NCBI GenBank assembly: GCA_014843695.1
Contig: CM026390.1
Span: forward strand, 55,125,294-55,189,293
Length of the DNA stretch: 64,000 nucleotides
Direction: 5' to 3'
Origin: Archivesica marissinica
Taxonomy: Eukaryota; Mollusca; Bivalvia; Venerida; Vesicomyidae
This document shows, one piece after another, positions 13,101-19,149 of this stretch (the first letter of the stretch is position 1; each line of letters starts with the position of its first letter). The notes under the pieces are model-generated. The model was not told where the DNA came from. It saw nothing but the letters and a program-made list of their open reading frames with translations, and did no database searches. The position numbers and the translations under genes were made by a program.

Positions 13101-16100
13101 TCGTGTGGGAGGAAGTCGGAGTACCCGGAGAAAACACACCTGTCCAATTTGGCAACCACTCTACCATCTCTCATCCCAGTATGAGGATCAAACCCAGGTT
13201 GCATGGGTTAGTGAGGGCACTAACCGGAGAGCCAACTGTATGCTGGATGTTGCTATAAATGCTATCGATGGTGAAGAAATAAACAAACATGCAAATGCTC
13301 GAATCGCCCGCTAGATCAATTATTGGTGTTTTAAATGCACATCTGTTATAAAAAAAATAATTGCGGTAATAAAATGATTTTGTTTGGTAGTTACTACAGC
13401 TATTGATCTAGACAGTGCTACTAGTAATGTATTTTCAATTCAGCTCTGCAAACAAATTTGTATTGCGCTCCTTGCTTGCAGACACGAATCTCGTGAAGAT
13501 ATGAACTTGTGGAGATGGAATTTAGTGGTGGTTTGAGTCTCGAGGAGTAATCAGTCTGATGAATGTTTGAGACCCGTTGGGGTTAGAGTCTTGCAGATAT
13601 TTGAGTCTATGTAGTGGTACAGCTACCCCGATTGTATCCCAGTTCTCAGGACTACACCAACCGATCAAACTACTACAGCATTGCTGCCTAAACACACAAG
13701 CCACTGTACAACTACTACAGCATTGCTGCCTAAACACACAAGCCACTGTACAACTACTACAGCATTGCTGCCTAAACACACAAGCCACTGTACAACTACT
13801 ACAGCATTGCTGCCTAAACACACAAGCCACTGTACAACTACTACAGCATTGCTGCCTAAACACACAAGCCACTGTACAACTACTACAGCATTGCTGCCTA
13901 AACACACAAGCCACTGTACAACTACTACAGCATTGCTGCCTAAACACACAAGCCACTGTACAACTACTACAGCATTGCTGCCTAAACACACAAGCCACTG
14001 TACAACTACTACAGCATTGCTGCCTAAACACACAAGCCACTGTACAACTACTACAGCATTGCTGCCTAAACACACAAGCCACTGTACAACTACTACAGAT
14101 GAAAATGCATCAAAAAGTTCAAACTCACCAAATCCTTTCATAGCTTTTCTCAGAACCTTTGCATCATTTTCTGCACTGAAATTCATTGATGATTTCAAAG
14201 TGGCGTCTTCCTACAAAACAGTAATGGACATCATTCAAATACTGGAACCTCTTGTGTTCAAATGTCAATAAAATCTTATTGCTACCTTTGTCAAAACTTG
14301 CTAGGAAAATAAGAAGCCATAATCTAATAGTATAAGTTTAAACGTATTTATTTTACAACGATTGCGAAGCAAGTTTCAACAACATAGAGACAGATCATAC
14401 GGCAGCGAATGTTGGTTTTGGGAGGTTACATTATACCTGTCAGTTTGTTTGTTTTGGGACCTCTCATAGGGAATGAGACAGCAGGGCGTTCATTTGACTC
14501 AAGTTCCAGGGTTTTGACGCATGAAAATCAGACGCTTGTTTGACTCTTGGTGAAAATGCGTAGTGGGTCAACTTTGACCCGGGACAATGAGTGGTCAAGT
14601 GTCATCGAACATTTTCTCAACCGTGTAATTATCATAATCTGCCTGTCAAATGCGATCGGAGAGGGTGGAGTCCGTTTAAAAAATAAACGCTGTAACTCCG
14701 ACTTCGGCCAATGAACGAAGATGTCTGTAAAATTTGCCAACAACCATAAGCCTAGATATATTCTCGTAAAGTTGGAGCCAAATTTACATGAAAATACGAC
14801 TTTTCTGCTGATTTAATGAATATTTTTTAAAAGGACATGCTTTTATCTTATTGTTGATACCAAAATCATTTTCTGGAACAAACTATAAGCTACCCGCATT
14901 TTGTTTTTAAATCTGTGACTCTAAGCACGTCCATTTTAAATATACTGATGACGGGGCTATCGCAAATTATACATCGCCAAAAACTTCTTTGTAGCCCAAA
15001 AAAATCATTTAATTTACGAGTTTATTTCAATTCGTAACTAAATATATTTTATGAAAATCACGTCTTTTCATATTATTTCCGATTCGACCCAGTTTGGGAA
15101 CAGCTGATCAAAAATCTTTAACTCGCCATAATACATGTAACTCGGGTTACTGACTCTAGTCTAGTGAACGCCCTGAGACAGCACGACTGAACTGGTTGGT
15201 AACGTGTACAACTGGACTGATATCGGATGTATATACTCACCCTAGTGAATGGTTGGTTGGTAACGTGTACAACTGTACTGATATCGGATGTATATACTCA
15301 CCCTAGTGAATGGTTGGTAACGTGTACAACTGTACTGATATCGGATGTATGTACTCACCCTAGTGAATGGTTGGTTGGTAACGTGTATAACTGGACTGAT
15401 ATCGGATGTATATACTCACCCTAGTGAATGGTTGGTAACGTGTACAACTGTACTGATATCGGATGTATGTACTCACCCTAGTGAATGGTTGGTTGGTAAC
15501 GTGTACAACTGTATTGATATCGGATGTATATACTCACCCTAGTGAATGGTTGGTTGGTAACGTGTACAACTGTACTGATATCGGATGTATGTACCACCCA
15601 AAAACGTGTACAACTGTACTGATATCGGATGTATGTACTCACCCTAGTGAATGGTTGGTTGGTAACGTGTACAACTGTATTGATATCGGATGTATATACT
15701 CACCCTAGTGAATGGTTGGTTGGTAACGTGTACAACTGTACTGATATCGGATGTATGTACTCACCCTAGTGAATGGTTGGTTGGTAACGTGTACAACTGT
15801 ACTGATATCGGATGTATGTACTCACCCTAGTGAATGGTTGGTTGGTAACGTGTACAACTGTATTGATATCGGATGTATATACTCACCCTAGTGAATGGTT
15901 GGTTGGTAACGTGTATAACTGGACTGATATCGGATGTATGTACTCACCCTAGTGAATGGTTGGTTGGTAACGTGTATAACTGGACTGATATCGGATGTAT
16001 GTACTCACCCTAACTTTGTATCCTGTATGTGAACCACCCTGTCCCATTGCCTGTACATTATGTCCTTGACTAACATTTCCGGCATAGGCCATGCCCCCTG

Positions 16101-18737
16101 GGGCTGATGCTGGAGCTCCAGTCTGACCTTGTCCATACCCTCCATAGCCTGCTGGTGCCTGTCCCGGAGCACTGCCAGGTTGTTGATAGCCAGGTGCACC
16201 ACCTGGTCCACCTGGTGGGGCTCCGCCAGCGTAACCACCTGGTGGGGCTCCGCCAGCATAACCCCCTGGTGGGGCTCCTCCAGCATAACCGCCCTGTGGT
16301 GCTCCCCCAGGCCCAGGGTATCCTGGTGCCCCTCCTGGTGCAGGATAGCCAGGGGCACCTGCAGAGTTATACCCGGGCTGTGGTGCTTGAGTATTATAGG
16401 CTGGATTTTGTCCATAACCCATGTTTTGCTGAAACAGAATAAGCCAACATTCCAATAGATACCATTGTGAAACAAGCTGATGATGAATTTGACAGCAGAA
16501 TCAGACAATGTCACATATGTAGAAACCTAAACATGTGTTTGTTACTGACTGTCACCATTACGCAATTATTGTAGTATATTTCTAGCTTAGCTTAGTTCAT
16601 AGCTTAGTTTAAAACTATTTTATTCGGATCAAATACATATATACATATATAAACACAATTTTTATACATTAGAACCGATATGGGTTGAGAAACAAGCTTA
16701 AAACGTATATGAATTCCTTCCCAAGAGCTTAGCTTAGCCATAGCTTAGTACGCAAGCAAATGTCTATAAGAAGACATCCAGGCAGTGTATGCAGAGTAGT
16801 CTGACATGTACAGGTATATACACTTAATATACGCTTAATTACATATAATTACACAGTATATGACATATAATTGAAACTCAATATTTCCATACATACATTA
16901 GGATAAACTTGTTTTTTAGCCGATCTGTAAAAGTGTACTTACCTGGTATGTGGGCTGTCCTGCTCCAGGAGCTGCTGGCATAGAAATACCCGGGGCTTGA
17001 GGGTACCCTTGCTGAGGTGCCCCTGGCATCTGCAAAGCAAATATACATTATCCGTGTGTGTTTTACGTTTATTTATCGTCTCTATCGGTTGCCCATATGA
17101 GCAACGCCTCCTGAAGAGATTAGTCATTTTAGATTTTTGGAAGATAGTGCAATGATACAGACAGAGACCCATTCCAGAGTCTCCTCTGGTTCTTTTATGT
17201 GCATGGTGTACAGCACCTACACAAGACCTCGGTTTAAAGTCCCATCTGAAAGACTGTTCATTTTATTAGGGTCAGACGGGAGGGGGGGGGGATCGAACCT
17301 GCGATCCCTGGATTACCAGTCCAACATTATCCTACATTACAAAACAATTAAATACAAAGTGTCTGCTCCAATTACAAACATGACACTTCATAGAATGCGC
17401 ACAATGACAGCACATTTCTAGACAAGTAATACTAATTGATTAGATCCAGTGACAAGCCTATACAACAGTTCTAGGAAATATTTACGTGCTTCAAATCTAC
17501 CCTGTCTGAGATGCACCTAAGATTTAGCGCCAGTACTGGCGAATGACAACGAGAACCCTGGAGGTGCTTTTCTCCAATATGCCTAATAATAAGGAGGGTT
17601 GCTCCAAAATATCGCAGGTAACACAAATTAACTTACTACAATATACAAATTCACAAATCTTTCAAGTTATTTTAAACAAATTCTTTCCTTTTGCACCGAC
17701 ATTATCGAAATAAAAAATATCACCTGCTTTGTGATCCAGAAGGGCTATGCTTTGTGATCCAGAAGGGCTATGGTGGCACAGGTCAAATTAATCGACTATG
17801 TGTCATTGATATAGCATGATAAATACAATCATGTAGAGAACATATTCTACTTATAAAAAACACAAATTTATGTTATGTTTCGGATTTTACGCCTGCATCA
17901 ACACCATGTTGGGCTATATCGCCGGCGGGCAGTTTACCTAACAACACCTTTCCTGGGCAGGCTCCAGCAGTTAACCAGTACTTGGGTGCACAAACCTCCG
18001 TAAGAAACTGTCAACTTTTTCATATAAATGAGACACGGCCTGAGCGGGGCTCGAACCCGTGACCATCAGTGATGATAGGTTACAGTGGTATACAAGTCAG
18101 CGACCTTAACCACTCGACCCCGGAGGCGGATAAACACAAATTTAATAATCCTACATATCCTCCTTGTCCTGCTGCACTGGTGTGCAGTTTCAAAAGTAAT
18201 GTATCGTTTTGTTTGTTAGTTTGTTTTTGGTGTTTAAAGTCGCACCAACAGCTTGGGTCATACGGCTACTCTCCAGCTATTATTGGTGACGGAAAACCCG
18301 ACGAACAAGCACCCAGGTAGAACCACCGACCTACCACAAGCCAGCTGGATAGCTTCATAAAATGAAATAATTCGTCATCCCCAGGATTTGAATCAACACT
18401 AGAGAAGGGCAAGTAATTTGAAGTCAACGACCGTAACCGCTCGACCACCCTGCAGTTTAAAAATGAATGTATCATACCAATGATAATAATTTTATAGCCA
18501 AAATATTATAAGTGAAGTATACAAACATATTCTTACTACATTGTAGGAGTAGTACCCATGTAGTTTGCACAAACCAATATTCAATCTGAAGTTTGTGTAT
18601 TCAGGAAATAGAAAAATACTTACCCCAAATCCCGCTTGTCCTGGGGCACCACCAGGTGGAGCTGTACCATAAGGCATGCCCCCCGGTTGGGAACCATACC
18701 CTGCAGCTGATGCAGACTCTGGAGTGGGCATACCAAC
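990..18737 (-). CDS. Annexin gene (A7/A11-like), ten exons, partial
   Basis: Gene-level entry; the exons are given separately. The protein is a calcium-dependent phospholipid-binding annexin with a long Gly/Pro/Ala/Tyr-rich head of the kind found in annexins A7 and A11. Spliced exons seen here total 1330 nt (443 codons and one base) with no phase conflict. The order is head (18624-18737, 16943-17029, 16009-16428), linker plus start of repeat I (14129-14210), rest of repeat I (12693-12787, 11396-11509), repeat II (9983-10073, 4800-4879), II-III linker (2858-2914) and repeat III (990-1179). Repeats I, II and III each keep the type II calcium site: G-x-G-T, 38 residues, then an acidic residue (Glu, Asp and Glu). 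Repeat IV and the stop codon should lie left of base 1. The exon carrying the start Met was not found; it may lie in the 53-bp satellite, the N gap or further right. Assignment to A7 or A11 rests only on the head composition. Confidence 0.93.
1308..1406 (+). mobile_element. SINE family A, 5'-truncated
   Basis: This is the 3' half of the family A consensus, from ggtggcgatggattccatca through the tail gagtgattaagataagttg to ataaatt. It is flanked by a perfect 12-bp target duplication, tatgctaagatc, at 1296-1307 and 1407-1418. The tRNA-like head is missing. It sits in an annexin intron, antisense to the gene. Confidence 0.9.
1419..2051. other. Intron, no feature recognised
   Basis: AT-rich annexin intron between a SINE fragment and a TTAA-flanked MITE. 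I see no exon with usable splice sites and no tandem repeat. Confidence 0.6.
2056..2293. mobile_element. TTAA-flanked MITE (piggyBac-like), 238 bp
   Basis: It has perfect 13-bp terminal inverted repeats: it begins CCCTTTCAACCCC and ends GGGGTTGAAAGGG. Each end is bounded by TTAA (2052-2055 and 2294-2297), the target site of piggyBac-type transposases. A GC-rich internal hairpin at about 2206-2257 (arms around gtgcagatcc and ggatctacac, inner arms ggctcgt and acgagcc) is the strongest fold in the element. It has no coding capacity, so it is non-autonomous. Confidence 0.87.
2298..2857. other. Intron, no gene; short local duplication
   Basis: AT-rich intron directly downstream (minus sense) of the 57-bp annexin exon. 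The only structure seen is a short duplication of tatgtatgtaaacaatga near 2769-2805. Confidence 0.6.
2858..2914 (-). CDS. Annexin exon: II-III linker, 57 bp
   Basis: A 19-codon exon in phase 0 between acceptor atttag and donor GTATGT. It encodes a linker with the annexin pattern GxxxENxNVDxxKAxxDAQ, which continues directly into SLFQAGEK of the 190-bp exon. The linker joins repeats II and III and is usually the most solvent-exposed part of the core. The size matches the 57-bp exon of other animal annexin genes. It is too short to be found by ORF length; it was found from splice sites and the conserved NVD and DAQ pattern. Confidence 0.9.
2963..3437. repeat. 24/25-bp minisatellite
   Basis: About 19 units of acaagaaatatacaccctat plus aaaa. 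A one-base insertion (caaccc against caccc) makes 25-bp units in the middle of the array, and an a/c change in ataaaccc marks further variants. It lies in the annexin intron about 50 bp from the acceptor side of the 57-bp exon. Confidence 0.93.
3582..4223. repeat. 21-bp minisatellite
   Basis: About 30 units of attgacaacacgtgtatgaa plus g. The variable positions are cacg or catg, and gacaa, gacag or gataa. The 21-bp period keeps frames open on both strands (IDNTCMK on plus, LSIFIHM on minus), which explains the ORFs of more than 200 codons here. Confidence 0.95.
4325..4597. repeat. 22-bp minisatellite
   Basis: About 12 units of attgaacttctcccttgtat plus ac, with a variant carrying gaacgtt and another with attcattg. 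It is separated from the 21-bp array by about 100 bp that already contains degenerate cttgtatac units. Confidence 0.92.
4800..4879 (-). CDS. Annexin exon: end of repeat II, 80 bp
   Basis: The exon lies between acceptor cttatttcag and donor GTAAGT. It supplies two bases to the Met codon split with the upstream exon, then [18 protein letters not shown] and RLMISMAN. The Asp of SSDTSG is the acidic ligand of the repeat II calcium site, 38 residues after the Thr of GIGT. The 80-bp length matches the equivalent exon of vertebrate annexins as I recall it. Phase joins on both sides. Confidence 0.93.
4932..6866. mobile_element. TTAA-flanked MITE swollen by an internal array
   Basis: The ends match as inverted repeats: ccctttcctgcatagaag on the left and the complement of tctatgaaggaaaggg on the right, with TTAA at 4928-4931 and 6867-6870. 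Nearly all of the 1.9 kb between them is an 85-bp tandem array. Each unit contains an internal copy of the end motif (ccctttccctcatagaag), so the repeat unit appears to derive from the element's own left end. It is non-coding and lies in an annexin intron. Confidence 0.8.
4935..6715. repeat. 85-bp array with ten-unit higher-order period
   Basis: About 21 units of 85 bp (core agtacctcttgacgccatta). Variant units recur 850 bp apart: the aaaagtacc variant at 5030 and 5880, and the cccatacgg/aatatag variant at about 5733 and 6583. The array is therefore two tandem copies of a ten-unit block with a few later changes. Confidence 0.93.
7081..7225 (-). mobile_element. SINE family G, 5'-truncated
   Basis: It shares with the 18206-18450 and 55.7-kb copies the blocks accaacagcttaggtcatac, ctccagct and gggtagaaccac. 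A 15-bp target duplication with one mismatch flanks it (agcagctaaagattt at 7066-7080, agcagcaaaagattt at 7226-7240). The tRNA-like head is absent. Confidence 0.82.
7375..9957. repeat. 23-bp minisatellite, 2.6 kb
   Basis: About 112 units of acattgactacacatttggt plus taa, with shorter forms of 16-22 bp. Units in the left third carry catttggtt, while those in the right two thirds mostly carry caattagtt or caattgttat, so there are two spatially separated subfamilies. Internal segment duplications are visible: an odd block (gatgaaaaatttactccaca) at about 7657 and 7951, and a roughly 500-bp block repeated at about 9176 and 9678. The array ends 26 bp from the donor of the next annexin exon. Confidence 0.94.
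9983..10073 (-). CDS. Annexin exon: start of repeat II, 91 bp
   Basis: Acceptor tttgcag, donor GTAAAT. It encodes [20 protein letters not shown] and on to TYHS, ending one base into a Met codon completed by the 80-bp exon. GIGTDE is the loop of the repeat II calcium site, and SRSN is the conserved helix B segment. The size equals the 91-bp exon conserved in animal annexin genes. Confidence 0.94.
10470..11310. repeat. 22-bp minisatellite
   Basis: About 38 units of ttattcaccattgttgtcgg plus gg. The left part carries ttcatcattgatgttgagg variants and the right part the ttgtcgggg form, so homogenisation differs along the array. Since 22 is not divisible by three, three units form one 22-residue period in any open frame. 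It ends about 85 bp from the donor of the 114-bp repeat I exon. Confidence 0.93.
11396..11509 (-). CDS. Annexin exon: repeat I second half, 114 bp
   Basis: Acceptor aatttgcag, donor GTGAGT, phase 0 at both ends. It encodes [20 protein letters not shown] and then [18 protein letters not shown], followed directly by GIGTDE of the next exon. The Glu of KSELGG is the acidic ligand of the repeat I calcium site, exactly 38 residues after the Thr of GFGT. The length matches the 114-bp exon of vertebrate annexins. Confidence 0.95.
11748..12565. repeat. 22-bp minisatellite
   Basis: About 37 units of cactgtatgcgagtgtccca plus ta. Variable sites are gcgagt, gtgagt, atgagt and gcgaga, and cccata or cccgta. 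A repeated multi-unit pattern (the gagag variants near 11946-12020 and 12096-12170) indicates a roughly 150-bp internal duplication. Frames are open on both strands because the unit lacks stops. Confidence 0.94.
12693..12787 (-). CDS. Annexin exon: repeat I first half, 95 bp
   Basis: Acceptor tatctgcag, donor GTATTA. It completes the Gly codon split with the upstream exon and encodes [20 protein letters not shown] to CFGK, that is, helices A and B of repeat I. KGFGTDEK is the classic annexin calcium loop. The 95-bp length and the split Gly codon match the conserved annexin exon pattern. Confidence 0.95.
13009..13243 (-). mobile_element. SINE family B, near full length
   Basis: Minus-strand copy of the family B element. 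The tail complement (ttattttacaacgagcgtga, aacttatattaatcactct) lies at the left and the tRNA-like head, with complements of the box B and box A motifs, at the right. A 15-bp imperfect target duplication (13 of 15, tggatgttagtataa and tggatgttgctataa) lies at 12994-13008 and 13244-13258. It is in an annexin intron in the gene's orientation. Confidence 0.85.
13259..13668. other. Intron, no feature recognised
   Basis: Unassigned annexin intron between SINE B and the 42-bp array. No exon, transposon end or tandem repeat was seen. Confidence 0.55.
13669..14098. repeat. 42-bp minisatellite, identical units
   Basis: About 10.2 copies of a 42-bp unit (core gcattgctgcctaaacacac). I see no mismatch between units, in contrast to every neighbouring array, so expansion or homogenisation is very recent, or the assembler filled in a consensus. 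The array stops 30 bp from the donor of the annexin exon at 14129. The 42-bp unit keeps frames open on both strands. Confidence 0.95.
14129..14210 (-). CDS. Annexin exon: linker and repeat I start, 82 bp
   Basis: Acceptor tgttttgtag, donor GTGAGT. It encodes [20 protein letters not shown] and RKAMKGF, ending one base into the Gly codon. This is the junction between the Gly/Pro-rich head and the core: [16 protein letters not shown] corresponds to the conserved start of annexin repeat I. It joins in phase 0 to the 420-bp head exon. Confidence 0.94.
14332..14384 (-). mobile_element. SINE family B/A tail fragment
   Basis: Only the 3' tail remains (complement of gttgttgaaacttgcttcgcaatcgt, quoted in part as ttattttacaacgattgcga). 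No target duplication was recognised. It lies 90 bp before the left end of the 690-bp DNA transposon relic. Confidence 0.6.
14484..15173. mobile_element. Non-autonomous DNA transposon, 10-bp TSD, 690 bp
   Basis: The element begins GGGCGTTCATTTGACT and ends with the complement (CTAGTGAACGCCC), giving a terminal inverted repeat of 9 perfect bases that extends imperfectly to about 20. A perfect 10-bp target duplication, tgagacagca, flanks it at 14474-14483 and 15174-15183. A 9-10-bp duplication is typical of Mutator-like elements, but the superfamily is inference. No transposase frame is visible. Confidence 0.8.
15196..16011. repeat. 57/61-bp array carrying the splice donor
   Basis: About 13 units (core gtgtacaactgtactgatatcgg). 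Some are 57 bp because one ggtt is missing, and one unit near 15590 is broken. Read on the minus strand, each unit contains CTAGGGTGAGTA, and the array begins exactly at the exon-intron boundary of the 420-bp annexin exon. The authentic donor (TTAGG, then GTGAGTACATAC) is its first unit, and 12 further copies follow inside the intron. Confidence 0.93.
16009..16428 (-). CDS. Annexin exon: Gly/Pro-rich head, 420 bp
   Basis: Acceptor ctgtttcag, donor GTGAGT, 140 codons in phase 0. The composition is dominated by Gly, Pro, Ala, Tyr and Gln ([11 protein letters not shown] at the start, [12 protein letters not shown] at the end). The centre contains a coding tandem repeat of nine residues, GGYAGGAPP, encoded by a 27-bp unit repeated about three and a half times at about 16205-16310. 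Heads like this in annexins A7 and A11 are disordered and promote condensation and binding of partner proteins; that role here is inferred by family. The minus-strand frame runs on past the donor for 19 codons and then hits a stop inside the adjoining array, so retention of the intron start would give a head-only product. Confidence 0.92.
16429..16942. other. Intron with short direct repeat
   Basis: Annexin intron. A 20-odd-bp motif (agcttagcttag, then catagcttag) occurs at about 16587-16611 and again at 16729-16750 in the same direction. This could be a decayed element edge. Nothing else was recognised. Confidence 0.5.
16943..17029 (-). CDS. Annexin exon: head, 87 bp
   Basis: Acceptor tttgctttgcag, donor GTAAGT, 29 codons in phase 0. 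It encodes [14 protein letters not shown] and ends GAGQPTYQ, the same Pro/Gly/Gln-rich head composition as its neighbours. Only 15 bp of original intron lie between its acceptor and the target duplication of a SINE inserted just upstream (17054-17323). Confidence 0.9.
17054..17323 (-). mobile_element. SINE family C beside a splice acceptor
   Basis: Minus-strand copy, truncated at the tRNA-like 5' end (the anticodon-stem part ggattaccagtccaac is the last piece present). A perfect 9-bp target duplication, acattatcc, lies at 17045-17053 and 17324-17332. A run of ten or so G at about 17280-17290 lies where other copies read cccccgtctga. The 3' tail of the SINE ends 24 bp before the annexin exon. 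Confidence 0.9.
17333..17870. other. Intron with 22-bp duplication
   Basis: Annexin intron without recognised elements, except a perfect tandem pair of gctttgtgatccagaagggc plus ta at about 17729-17773. Confidence 0.55.
17871..18131 (-). mobile_element. SINE family E, full length
   Basis: The minus-strand element has a tRNA-like head with box A (ggtcgagtggttaaggtcgc) and box B (gggttcgagcc). The body contains actggttaactgctggagcc and ccaggaaagg, related to family F. A perfect 13-bp target duplication, aaacacaaattta, lies at 17858-17870 and 18132-18144. Confidence 0.9.
18206..18450 (-). mobile_element. SINE family G, full length
   Basis: The head on the minus strand has box A (gtggtcgagcggttacggtc) and a box B-like attcaaatcc. 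The body contains ggtaggtcggtggttctacc and the tail gctgttggtgcgactttaaa. The target duplication is 23 bp with three mismatches (starting tgcagttt and ending aatgtatc) at 18183-18205 and 18451-18473. This is the reference copy for family G here. Confidence 0.88.
18624..18737 (-). CDS. Annexin exon: head, most 5' exon seen, 114 bp
   Basis: Acceptor ttttttgtag, donor GTAAGT, 38 codons in phase 0. It encodes [20 protein letters not shown], a Pro/Gly/Ala-rich stretch, ending GQAGFG. It begins with Val and has an acceptor, so it is not the first exon, although two internal Met codons exist. The upstream intron contains the 53-bp satellite and reaches at least to the N gap unless a missed exon lies between. 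Confidence 0.87.
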
Positions 18738-18811
18738 CTACAAAAAACATTATTTCTTATACAAACTTCAGTGTAGTCTCCATTTGCCCGAATTAATCAT
18801 GGGATTCAGAG

Positions 18812-19037
18812 TGGAAGTAGTGATAATGCAGTGGTAGCGCGGTCGCTTCAGGTGTGAAAACAGGCATAACGTTTGAGCCCAGCTGCAGCCGCTATGATGG
18901 TGCAAGGCACTTAAATTCCACATTGTTTCTTCTCTTGGATGGATTCAATCAGGAATGAGGTCTCTAGAACGATTTAACTAATGTTGTAAGAACTTGTTTT
19001 GCAATCAAACTAAAACAAATTTCTACAAACTATGAGG
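18812..19037 (+). mobile_element. SINE family A, near full length
   Basis: It has a tRNA-like head (box A gtgataatgcagtggtagcg; degenerate box B gtttgagccc), a body with aatcaggaatgaggtctcta and the tail aacttgttttgcaatcaaac. A 7-bp target duplication, ttcagag, lies at 18805-18811 and 19038-19044. Confidence 0.85.
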
Positions 19038-19039
19038 TT

Positions 19040-19140
19040 CAGAGAAGCACCCAGACAAGCTATGTGCTAGACAGAGAATCACCCAGACAAGCTATGTGCT
19101 AGACAAAAGCACCAAGTACAGCTATGTGCTAGACAGAAAG
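19040..19140. repeat. About 31-bp repeat, three units
   Basis: Three imperfect units of cccagacaagctatgtgcta plus gacagaa, directly before the 53-bp satellite. Confidence 0.75.
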
Positions 19141-19149
19141 CACCCCCCT

